NCBI GenBank assembly: GCA_035702805.1
Contig: DASSZN010000218.1
Coordinates: 1 to 41,440 of the forward strand
DNA: 41,440 bases
Source of the DNA: DASSZN01 sp035702805
Lineage (GTDB): Bacteria; Chloroflexota; Chloroflexia; Thermomicrobiales; Thermomicrobiaceae
Direction: 5' to 3'
Part shown: piece after piece, positions 1-7,672 of the stretch
Layout of the letters: each line of letters starts with the position of its first letter
Numbering within the stretch: position 1 is the stretch's first letter
Program-made: the position numbers and the translations under genes
The notes under the pieces: generated by a model
What the model saw: only the letters and a program-made list of their open reading frames with translations
Told to the model about the DNA's origin: nothing
The model's database searches: none

Positions 1-2
1 TG

Positions 3-1001
3 GTGGCCGCGTGTGGCCGGGTGCCGGGAGCGGTGTCCAGGGTTGCGCGCCGCGTGTCGCTGACGCACGACGCCCTGGCGCAGGCCGCGCCGACCTCGGG
101 CAATGGCAACCTCCCGGTGCGCGGCGATCCGGCGCTCACGCAGGGAGCCACCGTGACCTTTCCGAGTCAGCTCGCCCCGAACGTGGCCGGCATCACCTGC
201 CAGGCCGCGATCCCCGGTCAGTTCCGGAACTGCGTCTACCAGGATGGCTTCGGCGCCACCCTGACCTTCTATCTGTACCTGCCGGACGGCTACAACCCGA
301 CTCAGAAGTACCCGCTGGTACTCATGCTGCACGGCGGCGGCGAGCGGGCGATCGCTCAGAAGACGGCCGCCCAGAACCGCGCCAAACTGCTCGACACCCC
401 CTACGCCGCGGTGTGGGGACCGGGCGCCAACGTGCCCTACAGCCCCGCCGTCCAGAAGCGCTGGCCCAGCTTCGTGGTCGTCCCGCAACTCCTCTATCCG
501 GACCGATGGGTCGACGTCAACCCGCACCAGGGGTCGTACGTCCAGGCCGCCGACCCGACCCCCTCCCTCTACATGGCCAAGGCGATCGTCGACGAGCTGC
601 GCGCGAAGTACGCGTCGGTCGACCCGACCCGCCTCTACATCACCGGGATGTCGCTCGGAGGCTACGGGACGTGGGACGCGATCGAGCGCTGGCCGACCTA
701 CTTCGCCGCCGCTGGGCCTATCTGTGGCGCCGGGGATCCGGCGCTCGCGAGCAAGCTGGTCCACCTCCCGATCTGGGCCTTCGCCGGCTCGGCCGACCCG
801 ATCGTGCCGGTCTCGGGCTCGCGTACCATGATCGCGGCCATCCGCAAGGATGGCGGCCACCCGCTCTACACCGAGTACCCGGGCGTCGGGCACGTCTCCT
901 GGATCTACCCGTACGCCGTCGACGGCCAGCGGACGGCCAGCACCGCCTTCTACAGCTGGCTCTTCTCCCAGCACAGGGCAACGGCCGTCCCCTCCCGCTA
1001 G
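3..1001 (+). CDS. Alpha/beta hydrolase (esterase, 5'-partial)
   Basis: A carboxylesterase or peptidase of the alpha/beta-hydrolase fold, probably secreted. The nucleophile motif GMSLGGYGTW places the catalytic Ser near residue 217; an acidic residue in GSADPIVP (about D265) and a His in GVGHVSW (about H297) complete the triad. An HGGGE oxyanion-hole stretch lies near residues 110-114. The reading frame is open at the window edge, so the true start and any signal peptide lie upstream; the GTG at position 3 is only the first possible start seen. The best match is the poly(3-hydroxybutyrate) depolymerase/prolyl-oligopeptidase-like esterases. The substrate cannot be read from sequence. The fold is secure, the exact function is not. 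Confidence 0.8.
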   Translation: MAACGRVPGAVSRVARRVSLTHDALAQAAPTSGNGNLPVRGDPALTQGATVTFPSQLAPNVAGITCQAAIPGQFRNCVYQDGFGATLTFYLYLPDGYNPTQKYPLVLMLHGGGERAIAQKTAAQNRAKLLDTPYAAVWGPGANVPYSPAVQKRWPSFVVVPQLLYPDRWVDVNPHQGSYVQAADPTPSLYMAKAIVDELRAKYASVDPTRLYITGMSLGGYGTWDAIERWPTYFAAAGPICGAGDPALASKLVHLPIWAFAGSADPIVPVSGSRTMIAAIRKDGGHPLYTEYPGVGHVSWIYPYAVDGQRTASTAFYSWLFSQHRATAVPSR

Positions 1002-1080
1002 TCCGCTGCTATCCTTCCGTCGATCCTTCGGTTGCGGGTTCCGGCCGGAGCCGGCAGGCTGTCGCGCGGCAGGGGGTAAC

Positions 1081-1563
1081 ATGGGCGATCTGACCCACTT
1101 CGACGAGCGCGGCCGCGCCCGCATGGTCGACGTCGGCGACAAGGACGAGACGCACCGCGTGGCCGTCGCCCACGGTGAGGTGCGCATGGCTCCCGAGACG
1201 CTGCGCCTCATCGTCGAGGGGCGCGCCGCCAAGGGGGATGTCCTGGCGGTGGCCCAGGTGGCCGCGATCATGGCGGCCAAGCGGGCCCACGAGATCATCC
1301 CGATGTGCCACCCCCTCCTCCTGACCGCCGTCGCCGTCGACTTCCACCCCGACGAGGCGCGCTCCGTCGTCGAGATCGCCGCCCGCGTCGAGACGCGCGG
1401 CAAGACCGGGGTCGAGATGGAGGCGCTCACTGCCGTCAGCGCGGCGGCGCTGACTATCTACGACATGGTCAAGGCGGTCGATCGCGGCATGGTCATCGGC
1501 GAGGTGCGGCTGGAGGAGAAGCGCGGCGGCCGCTCGGGCGAGTGGCGCCGCAGCGCCGGCTGA
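1081..1563 (+). CDS. moaC: Cyclic pyranopterin monophosphate synthase MoaC
   Basis: MoaC converts the 3',8-cyclo-GTP made by MoaA into cyclic pyranopterin monophosphate in molybdenum cofactor synthesis. The 160-residue length is normal. The residues known to be catalytic in the E. coli enzyme fall at the same numbers here: K51, H77 (in MCHPLLLT), E112 and E114 (in TGVEMEALTAVS), D128 and K131 (in IYDMVKAVDR). The ATG at 1081 follows a GGGGG-rich ribosome-binding site, about 80 bases after the esterase stop. No other moa gene adjoins it. The molybdopterin-binding-type gene at 28125-29192 and a possible need for molybdoenzymes are the only related items in the window. Confidence 0.97.
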   Translation: MGDLTHFDERGRARMVDVGDKDETHRVAVAHGEVRMAPETLRLIVEGRAAKGDVLAVAQVAAIMAAKRAHEIIPMCHPLLLTAVAVDFHPDEARSVVEIAARVETRGKTGVEMEALTAVSAAALTIYDMVKAVDRGMVIGEVRLEEKRGGRSGEWRRSAG

Positions 1564-1656
1564 GTCGCGGCGACCCCGCGTAGGCGCGCCGGTGTGGGAC
1601 AATGGCCGCGGCGCCGGACTCGTCGACGCCCGTCAGCCAGACCGAGGAGGAGCACG

Positions 1657-2817
1657 ATGGAGCAGGGCGACAGCCGCCAGGGGTTCTCCACCCGCGCCAT
1701 CCACGCCGGTGAGCATTCCGACCCGGTGACCCGCGCCCACAACACCCCGATCTACCAGACCTCCACCTACGCTTTCCACTCCCTCGAGGACAAGGCGGCC
1801 GTCCTCTCGGGCGAGGTCGAGGGCTGGGTCTACACCCGCGGCGGCAACCCGACCACCGCCGCCTTCGAGAAGAAGATGGCCGACCTCGAGGGCGCCGAGG
1901 CCGCCGTCGCCGGTGCCTCCGGTATGGCCGTGATCGCCGCCGCCCTCTACTCCCTGCTCCGGGCTGGCGACCACGTCGTCGCCTCCGACGATGTCTACAC
2001 CTGGGCCGAGACCTTCTTCAGCAACGAGGCGGCGGACCGCAACATCGCGGTGACCCGCGTCGACGTCCGCGACCTCGACGCGGTGCGCGCCGCGATCCGG
2101 CCCGACACCCGCGTCCTCTACACCGAGTTCCTCTCCAACCCGACCATCAAGGTGGCCGACATCCCGGCGCTGGCGCGGATCGCGCGCGAGCGCGACGTCG
2201 TGCTGATCGTCGACAACACCTTTACCAGCCCCTACCTCTTCCGCCCGCTCGAGCACGGCGCCCACCTGTCACTCCACTCCGCCACCAAGTACATCAGCGG
2301 TCACGGCGACGCGCTGGCTGGCGTTATCGCCGGGGACCGAGCGCTGATCGACCGGGTGCTCTACCAGATCGAACTGCTGGGCTCCTGCATCAGCCCGTTC
2401 AACTCCTGGCTGCTGCTCCGCGGCATCAAGACCCTCGAGCTGCGCATGGAGCGCCACTGCGACAACGCCATGCAGCTCGCCCGCTTCGTCGCTCAGCAGC
2501 CGGAGGTTACCCACGTCAACTACGCCGGCCTCGAGAGCCACCCGGGCCACGACGTCGCCCGGCGTCTCCTCGACGGGCGCTACGGCGGCATGCTCTCCTT
2601 TCGCATGACCGGCGGTGCCGAGGCCGGCAACCGCTTCGCCAACGCGCTGCGCCTGTGCGACCACGCCGTCAGCCTGGGCGACGTCTCGACCCTCGTCTGG
2701 CCCCACAAGGACGAGCTCGTGCGCGTCTCCGTCGGTTGCGAGAACGCGCGCGACATCGTCGCCGACTTCGAGCAGGCCTTCGAGGCGGTCAGCGCCGGAG
2801 CCGGCGCCGCGCGCTGA
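1657..2817 (+). CDS. Cys/Met metabolism PLP-dependent enzyme (cystathionine gamma-lyase type)
   Basis: A fold-type I PLP enzyme of the trans-sulfuration family: cystathionine gamma-lyase or synthase, methionine gamma-lyase, or O-acetylhomoserine sulfhydrylase. The Schiff-base lysine is K211 in SATKYISGHGD. D186 in VDNTF contacts the PLP pyridine nitrogen, Y59/R61 in YTRGGNPT bind phosphate from the neighbouring subunit, and the active-site Tyr is in DDVYTWAETF. At 386 residues it is full length. The ATG at 1657 is chosen because GAGGAGGAG lies just upstream; a longer open frame to 1594 has no such site. The family members cannot be told apart from motifs alone. It stands alone, so its pathway role is open. 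Confidence 0.88.
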   Translation: MEQGDSRQGFSTRAIHAGEHSDPVTRAHNTPIYQTSTYAFHSLEDKAAVLSGEVEGWVYTRGGNPTTAAFEKKMADLEGAEAAVAGASGMAVIAAALYSLLRAGDHVVASDDVYTWAETFFSNEAADRNIAVTRVDVRDLDAVRAAIRPDTRVLYTEFLSNPTIKVADIPALARIARERDVVLIVDNTFTSPYLFRPLEHGAHLSLHSATKYISGHGDALAGVIAGDRALIDRVLYQIELLGSCISPFNSWLLLRGIKTLELRMERHCDNAMQLARFVAQQPEVTHVNYAGLESHPGHDVARRLLDGRYGGMLSFRMTGGAEAGNRFANALRLCDHAVSLGDVSTLVWPHKDELVRVSVGCENARDIVADFEQAFEAVSAGAGAAR

Positions 2818-2844
2818 GCCGGCGCCGACCGCCTCGTCACGTCC

Positions 2845-2860
2845 TGGCACCCACGTTGCA
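2845..2860 (+). promoter_or_regulatory. Sigma-54-type promoter, upstream of yihY-like gene
   Basis: TGGCAC-CCACG-TTGCA matches the sigma-54 (RpoN) consensus TGGCAC-N5-TTGCA exactly, with invariant GG and GC at the correct spacing. It lies 44 bases before the GTG at 2905 and is one of four such sites in the block. No activator site was identified. Confidence 0.65.
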
Positions 2861-2904
2861 TTGAGCCGCGCGGCGGAAGCTGGCCGCACGGCGAGGAGTG
2901 GAGC

Positions 2905-3849
2905 GTGGGTCTCGCGACGTCGATACACGAGGACCGGGCAAAGGCCTCGCGCGTACCCCTGGGCGCGCTGGTCCGCGACACCTTCTCGCAGATCCGATCC
3001 GACGACGTGCTCGGCCTGGCCGCCGAGGTCGCCTACTACACCGTCTTCGCCCTCCCGCCCACGATCATCTTCGTGGTCACCGCCGTGGGCGTCTTCAGCC
3101 ACGGCACCTCGCTGCAGGTGGCCGGTCAGCTGCAGGCGGCCATCAACCGCGGAGCGCCACCCGACACGCGCGCGCTCATCGCCAGCGCCGTCCGCAACGG
3201 CGCCGGGCGGGCCACCGGACGCGTCGCCGTCGCGACCGCCGTCTTCTCCGGCGCGGTGGCGGCCTGGTCCGGCTCCAACGCCATGCTCACGCTGATGAAA
3301 GCCTTCAACCGCGCGTTCGACGTCGAGGATCATCGCTCGTTCGTCCGCAAGCGGCTGGTCGCCATCGGCCTGATGCTGCTGGTCATGTTCCTGGCCGGCG
3401 GCGCGGTCGTCCTCTTCGTCGCCGGGCGCGGCCTGACCTCCTGGCTCGGCGACCACGCGCTGGCCGCCACCGCGCTGGGCGCGCTTCAGGGCCCACTCGC
3501 GCTGGCCGGGATCATGCTGCTGCTTGCCGTGCTCTACCACCTCGGCCCCGACGTCGGCACCACGATGCGCTGGGCCTCGCCGGGCTCGATCGCCGCCACC
3601 GCGCTCTGGCTACTGGTGGTGATCGGCTTCCACCTCTACCTGCGTATCTCCCATCCCGAGCAGCTGTACGGCCCGCTCGGCACCGTCATCGTGCTGCTTC
3701 TCTTCCTCTACCTGAGCGGCCTCGCGTTCCTGGTCGGCGCCGAGATCAACGCGGTGCTGGAGCGGCGCTTCGACCCTCGCACGCGCGTTGACGAGGTGCG
3801 CTCCGACGGCCGGCACTCCGCTGGCGCGCCGGATCAGCCCGGCGCCTGA
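2905..3849 (+). CDS. YihY/BrkB family membrane protein
   Basis: An integral membrane protein of the YihY/BrkB family, whose biochemical role is unsettled (once wrongly called RNase BN). About six hydrophobic segments are seen, near residues 45-64, 108-130, 151-176, 196-212, 228-247 and 258-280. Family hallmarks are the AAEVAYYTVFALPP stretch at the first segment, the polar loop before LYGPLG, and VGAEINAVLE at the end of the last segment. The 314-residue length is usual. The GTG start at 2905 has GAGGAG about six bases upstream. A sigma-54-type site precedes it, which groups it with the downstream envelope/stress genes rather than with the PLP enzyme before it. Confidence 0.9.
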   Translation: MGLATSIHEDRAKASRVPLGALVRDTFSQIRSDDVLGLAAEVAYYTVFALPPTIIFVVTAVGVFSHGTSLQVAGQLQAAINRGAPPDTRALIASAVRNGAGRATGRVAVATAVFSGAVAAWSGSNAMLTLMKAFNRAFDVEDHRSFVRKRLVAIGLMLLVMFLAGGAVVLFVAGRGLTSWLGDHALAATALGALQGPLALAGIMLLLAVLYHLGPDVGTTMRWASPGSIAATALWLLVVIGFHLYLRISHPEQLYGPLGTVIVLLLFLYLSGLAFLVGAEINAVLERRFDPRTRVDEVRSDGRHSAGAPDQPGA

Positions 3850-3972
3850 GGCGCTCGAGCTCCCCTCGCCAGTCGGGCGCGAGCTTCTGATTGAGTACCC
3901 CTCCGTAGGTCCCGGCAGCCGCGCCCGGCCGCTCCGTACCGTCGTCGCCGCCACCGCCTCGCCCGGTGTCGC

Positions 3973-3988
3973 TGGCACCCGCTTTGCA
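3973..3988 (+). promoter_or_regulatory. Sigma-54-type promoter, upstream of DUF2382 gene pair
   Basis: TGGCAC-CCGCT-TTGCA is a full match to the sigma-54 -24/-12 consensus. It lies 85 bases before the ATG at 4074, in the 224-base gap after the yihY-like gene. The flanking bases CTGGCACCC and TGCAT are shared with the site at 2845. Confidence 0.65.
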
Positions 3989-4073
3989 TCGCCCCGCGTC
4001 GCGGTCGGCCGGGGCGTCAACGGAACGCACACACCGCCGGCCGCGGGAATGCGTTTCCGGCAGGAAGGAAGCG

Positions 4074-4832
4074 ATGATGGAGCAGGATATGCCAACACCG
4101 TCCGACGCGGTTCCCGCCCGGCCTCGGCCGATCCGGCGGGGTACCGGCGTCCTGACCGCCGATGGCGTGAGCCTCGGTCGGGTCATGGCCGTTGAGGGGG
4201 ACCACCTGGTGGTCGACGGGGGAGGCATCCTCCCGGACCTGGCGCGGCTGCCGACGGCGCTGATCGCGGGGATCGACGCCCACTGCGTCCACCTCACGGT
4301 GCCTGCGGCGGCGCTCAGCCCGTCACCTCCCGGTACGACTCCGCCGACTACCGAAGACGCGCAACAGACGCTCGAGCTGCGGGAAGAGCGGCTGGTGCCG
4401 CACACGGAGCGCCGGGACGTCGGCGAGGTCCGCATCCGCACGGTGGTCGAGGAGGTGCCGGGCCGGCTGGAGGTCGAGGGCCGGCACGACGAGGTGGTGG
4501 TCGAGCACGTCCCGATCGGGCGAGAGGTCGCCGAGCGCGCCGCGCCGCGCGAGGAGGGCGACGTGCTGGTCGTTCCGGTGTACGAGGAGCAGCTGGTCGT
4601 GAGCCGGCGACTGGTCCTCCGGGAGGAGGAGCTGCACATCCACCGCTACTCGCGATCCGAGCGGCGCCTGTTCGAGGACACGCTGCGGCGCGAGCAGGTG
4701 GAAATCGAGGATGCCGCACGGACCGGCTGGGTCCGCGAGCGATATCCCACCGAGGACGGCCCCGACGACGCGGCGGACGAGCGCCCGGATGACGACCCGC
4801 TCACCCAGCTCGTCAAGCGGGTTTTCCAGTAG
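4074..4832 (+). CDS. DUF2382 (YsnF/AvaK) domain protein
   Basis: A 252-residue acidic protein. Residues 20-80 form a small beta-rich domain resembling a PRC barrel (GVLTADGVSLGRVMAVEGDHLVV). Residues 100-212 form a YsnF/AvaK-type DUF2382 domain, with its alternating charged strands LREERLVPHTERRDVGEVRI and VPVYEEQLVVSRRLVLREEEL. DUF2382 proteins are associated with general stress responses in Bacillus and with akinetes in Anabaena; the molecular role is unknown. The ATG at 4074 (or the next codon at 4077) follows AGGAAGGA. It is likely cotranscribed with the gene at 4873, 40 bases away, from the sigma-54-type site at 3973. No signal peptide or membrane segment is visible. Confidence 0.85.
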   Translation: MMEQDMPTPSDAVPARPRPIRRGTGVLTADGVSLGRVMAVEGDHLVVDGGGILPDLARLPTALIAGIDAHCVHLTVPAAALSPSPPGTTPPTTEDAQQTLELREERLVPHTERRDVGEVRIRTVVEEVPGRLEVEGRHDEVVVEHVPIGREVAERAAPREEGDVLVVPVYEEQLVVSRRLVLREEELHIHRYSRSERRLFEDTLRREQVEIEDAARTGWVRERYPTEDGPDDAADERPDDDPLTQLVKRVFQ

Positions 4833-4872
4833 CCGGACGCTCCCCGGCATCGACGCAGGAAGGACGCCGCGC

Positions 4873-5169
4873 ATGGATAACCAAGGGGACGCCCGCCTCC
4901 CCCTCGAGGCCTGGGTTGACGAGAGCCCAGATGGCTGGACGGTGCGGCTACCGCTCCGGGCCGACGCAATCACGGTGCGGAAGGAGACCGTCGTCTGGGA
5001 GCGGGTCGACGTGCGGCGCCTGCTCGCGGCGCGGACGGAGCACCTGCGCGCGACCGTCAAGCGTGAGGTGGCCCGCGTCCACACGGCCGGCGACGTGGTC
5101 GAGGCTTCACCGCCCGCCGCGCCGACGGCGACCGTTCGCCCGCGCCGCCAGCGAAAGCCGCGGAGCTGA
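4873..5169 (+). CDS. Small half-DUF2382 protein
   Basis: A 98-residue protein that aligns by eye with only the second half of a DUF2382 domain. Residues 25-70 (VRLPLRADAITVRKETVVWE, then a helix-like VKREVARVH stretch) match residues 186-231 of the PRC/DUF2382 protein at 5326-6087, where the same pattern reads VPVREERVTAEKEPVVYEEV and VRREEAHVE. The C-terminus is a basic tail (RPRRQRKPRS). The ATG at 4873 has AGGAAGGA eight bases upstream, the same ribosome-binding site as the preceding gene, so it is very likely translated. It may be a partner of the larger DUF2382 proteins or a duplication fragment. No enzyme function is suggested. Confidence 0.75.
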   Translation: MDNQGDARLPLEAWVDESPDGWTVRLPLRADAITVRKETVVWERVDVRRLLAARTEHLRATVKREVARVHTAGDVVEASPPAAPTATVRPRRQRKPRS

Positions 5170-5185
5170 GTGATGGCTCCCCGGC

Positions 5186-5201
5186 TGGCACCCGCCGTGC
5201 A
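5186..5201 (+). promoter_or_regulatory. Sigma-54-type promoter, upstream of PRC-barrel gene
   Basis: TGGCAC-CCGCC-GTGCA differs from the consensus at one position (G for T at the start of the -12 element) and keeps GG and GC at the correct spacing. It starts 17 bases after the preceding stop and lies 124 bases before the ATG at 5326. TGCATTAACG continues the motif. Confidence 0.6.
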
Positions 5202-5325
5202 TTAACGCGGCGAGCGGCGCCGGGTACTTGGGACCCGCGCCGGCTCCGACACGATCCGTCGTACGAGTACGGTCCGCCCCGCGTCCACCGGTGAGCCAGC
5301 GGGTGACGGAGCGGAGGGAGGTTCC

Positions 5326-6087
5326 ATGGAGCGGATGCCATACGACGAGCAGTCCGGCCGAACCTGGGACGTCAACAGCATCCAGCACGGCTGGGACGTG
5401 CTCGACGCCAATGGCGACAAGGTCGGCGACGTCTCCGACGTCCAGCCGACATACCTGACGGTGCGAAAGGGGTTCCTGTTTCACTCCGACCGCTACATCC
5501 CGGTCTCGGCCATCGACGGGGTGCGGCATGACCGGGTCTACCTCAACGTGACCAAGGACCAGATCGACCAGCAGGGCTGGGACACCGTGCCGACGACCGA
5601 TCGGGGCGTCTACGGGACGCTCGACCGGGACGTCGACCGGACCGGGACCACCGCGCAGACCGGCCAGATGACCGAGGAGACCATGCGGCTCCGCGAGGAG
5701 CGGCTGCGGGCGCGCAAGGAGCAGGTCCAGACCGGCGCGGTCAACGTCGACAAGGACGTGGTGACCGAGGAGCGGTCGATGGACGTGCCGGTAACCCACG
5801 ATGAGGTCACCGTCGAGCGGCGTCGCGTGCCGGAGCGACCGGCCAGCGAGCCCATCAAGGCAGGGGACGAGCGCGACATCACCGTGCCGGTGCGCGAGGA
5901 ACGCGTGACCGCCGAGAAGGAACCCGTCGTCTACGAAGAGGTCGACGTCAAGAAGCAGCCGGTGACCGAGCGGCGGCGCGTGGCCGGCACGGTGCGCCGC
6001 GAAGAAGCGCACGTCGAGCAGCAGGGCGATGTGGACGTGGACGGCACGGATACCGAGCTGCCGGAGGATGCGCGGCCGCCGGTGTAG
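5326..6087 (+). CDS. PRC-barrel plus DUF2382 stress protein
   Basis: A 253-residue two-domain protein. Residues 18-80 are a PRC barrel (WDVLDANGDKVGDVSDV, then FLFHSDRYIPVSAIDGV), a small beta domain found in photosynthetic reaction centre H subunits and in RimM. Residues 120-232 are a complete DUF2382/YsnF domain: RLREERLRARKEQVQTGAV, VPVTHDEVTVERRRV and VPVREERVTAEKEPVVYEEV. The middle and tail are highly charged. Homologues are usually linked to general stress in dry-adapted and radiation-exposed bacteria; the molecular function is not known. The ATG at 5326 follows GGAGGGAGG. It probably forms a single-gene unit from the sigma-54-type site at 5186. Confidence 0.9.
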   Translation: MERMPYDEQSGRTWDVNSIQHGWDVLDANGDKVGDVSDVQPTYLTVRKGFLFHSDRYIPVSAIDGVRHDRVYLNVTKDQIDQQGWDTVPTTDRGVYGTLDRDVDRTGTTAQTGQMTEETMRLREERLRARKEQVQTGAVNVDKDVVTEERSMDVPVTHDEVTVERRRVPERPASEPIKAGDERDITVPVREERVTAEKEPVVYEEVDVKKQPVTERRRVAGTVRREEAHVEQQGDVDVDGTDTELPEDARPPV

Positions 6088-6221
6088 GCACGCCGTCCAC
6101 GGGAACAGGCCATCGCGAGCGGGGCGCGGCACGCGTCCCGCTTGGCGGCACCACCGTCGGCGGCGAGCGTCGATCCTCCTTGAGGGAGAACCACGAGCCA
6201 GTCCATGGCGCTGTGCCCGAC

Positions 6222-6237
6222 TGGCATGCCTCCTGCA
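6222..6237 (+). promoter_or_regulatory. Sigma-54-type promoter, upstream of LEA-like operon
   Basis: TGGCAT-GCCTC-CTGCA is the weakest of the four sites. It keeps TGGCA, the GC of the -12 element and exact spacing, and is followed by TTA as at 5186. It lies 99 bases before the ATG at 6336, within a 248-base gap that holds no other gene. Confidence 0.5.
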
Positions 6238-6335
6238 TTAGCGGTCGTGCGTTCGGTGGACCCGTGTCGCGGTCGCCGAGCCGCATCACCAGATCACGTC
6301 AGCCCTACCAGTCACTTCGGAAAGGATTGCCAGCG

Positions 6336-7283
6336 ATGAGCAGCCGCGACGCGTATTCAAGCAGTGGTGAGCCGACGGGCGCGCCGCACGGTGGCTACGG
6401 CGAGACGGAGTACGGCTCGACCGCCGGAGTCCGCCCGGGCCGCACGAGCGGGCGTGCCTCGGTCGCGAAGTCCGGCGGCAGCGGCGCCGATACGACCGAG
6501 CAGGTCAAGCAGGCCGCGGGCAACGTCGCGGACAAGGTGCAGCAGACGGCCGGCAACGCCACCGACCAGATCCAGCAGCAGGCCGGGCAGGCCGTGGACC
6601 AGGTCCAGCACATGGCGGCCAACCAGGCCAACCAGCAGCTGGATCGAGCCGCCGGCATGGTCGGCGACGTCGCCAGCGCCATGCAGCAGGTGACCGACCA
6701 GCTGCGCAAGGACAATCAGCCGCAGATGGCCAACATGACGGGTATGGCCGCCGGACGCCTCAACGACGTCGCCGGTTACCTGCGCCAGCAGGATGTCGGC
6801 CAGCTCGTCGACGACGTGCAGGGCTTCGCCCGCAGTCAGCCGACGCTCTTCCTCGGCGGCGCGTTCCTCCTCGGCTTCCTCGGCGCCCGCTTCCTCAAGA
6901 GCTCGAGCCCGTCGAACGGCTACCAGAACTCCGGGAACTTCGGCGGCGGGCGCTGGAACTACCAGCAGCCCACCTACTACGGCCGGCACGGCTACGCGAC
7001 TGGTGGCTACCCGCAGTCGCCGAGCTACGGCGCGGGCTACCGGGAAGCCGGCGCCTCGACGTATGGCACAACTGGCCGCACCGCGAGCACTGTCGACTAC
7101 GGGACGAGCGCCGAGCCGATCGGCAGCACGGATCCGGGTGAGACCGGCACGCGGTACGGCGGACGCAGCTACGGCACGAGTGGCGGCAGCAGCACTACCG
7201 GGCGCACCCGCGGCACGCAGCGCGGCATGGATAACGAGTCGGGGACCGGGATCGGTAAGGCGCCGCGCACGGGGGTGGAGTGA
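6336..7283 (+). CDS. LEA-like amphipathic protein with one membrane segment
   Basis: A 315-residue protein of unknown function. Residues 52-120 are Gln/Ala/Asp-rich and repetitive (KQAAGNVADKVQQTAGNATD and similar), predicting a long amphipathic helix like late-embryogenesis-abundant or YtxH/CsbD-type stress proteins. Residues 168-187 (PTLFLGGAFLLGFLGARFLK) form one membrane segment. Residues 190-295 are a low-complexity Gly/Tyr/Ser/Thr-rich tail. The arrangement suggests an inner-membrane anchor with a helical domain and a disordered tail on opposite sides. The ATG at 6336 follows AAAGGA; frames extending upstream to 6180 cross the sigma-54-type site and are unlikely. Its stop overlaps the next start (TGATG), so it heads an operon with the holin-like and DUF3618 genes. 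Confidence 0.85.
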   Translation: MSSRDAYSSSGEPTGAPHGGYGETEYGSTAGVRPGRTSGRASVAKSGGSGADTTEQVKQAAGNVADKVQQTAGNATDQIQQQAGQAVDQVQHMAANQANQQLDRAAGMVGDVASAMQQVTDQLRKDNQPQMANMTGMAAGRLNDVAGYLRQQDVGQLVDDVQGFARSQPTLFLGGAFLLGFLGARFLKSSSPSNGYQNSGNFGGGRWNYQQPTYYGRHGYATGGYPQSPSYGAGYREAGASTYGTTGRTASTVDYGTSAEPIGSTDPGETGTRYGGRSYGTSGGSSTTGRTRGTQRGMDNESGTGIGKAPRTGVE

Positions 7284-7672
7284 TGCAGCAGAGTGCTGAC
7301 AACCGCTCGCTCGGCGAGCTCTTCGCTGAGCTGTCGCGGCAGACGAGCGTGCTGGTGCGACAGGAGGTCGCGCTGGCCAAGACCGAGATAACCCAGAAGG
7401 CAACCAGCGCCGGCAAGGGCGCGGGCATGCTCGCCGCCGGGGGGGCTGTGCTCTACGCGGGCTTCCTGGTCATCCTGGCTACCATCGTCATCCTGCTCGC
7501 GAAGGTCATCGCCTGGTGGCTGGCGGCCCTGATCGTCGGCGTCGTCGTGCTCGCCGTCGGGTTCGTGCTCGTCGATCGAGGCCGGGAAGCGCTCAAGAAC
7601 CTCAACCCCGCCCCGACGCAGACCATCGAGAGCCTGAAGGAGGACCGTGAATGGATGAAAGAGCAGATCTGA
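7283..7672 (+). CDS. Phage-holin-3-type superfamily membrane protein
   Basis: A 129-residue protein of the actinobacterial holin-3 superfamily (PF07332 type), which despite the name is a common chromosomal membrane protein. Residues 8-40 form an amphipathic helix (SLGELFAELSRQTSVLVRQE). Two membrane segments follow, about 50-73 and 76-97, then a charged tail. The start is the ATG at 7283, sharing bases with the preceding stop; a GTG at 7280 is also possible. It overlaps the next gene by 22 bases, so the three genes are translationally coupled. In many dry-adapted Actinobacteria and Chloroflexota a gene of this family sits beside a DUF3618 gene, as here. No lysis genes are nearby, so a phage role is unlikely. 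Confidence 0.9.
   Translation: MQQSADNRSLGELFAELSRQTSVLVRQEVALAKTEITQKATSAGKGAGMLAAGGAVLYAGFLVILATIVILLAKVIAWWLAALIVGVVVLAVGFVLVDRGREALKNLNPAPTQTIESLKEDREWMKEQI

Noticed and set aside
2269..3540. Long antisense open frames (over 400 residues) opposite the PLP enzyme and yihY-like genes, and many similar ones elsewhere
   Set aside because: They mirror codon structure of real genes in GC-rich DNA, show Arg/Ala/Gly-biased composition without domains, and lack ribosome-binding sites.
7283..7672. Prophage remnant because of a holin-like gene
   Set aside because: No endolysin, structural or integrase genes are nearby, and this family is a common chromosomal membrane protein beside DUF3618 genes.
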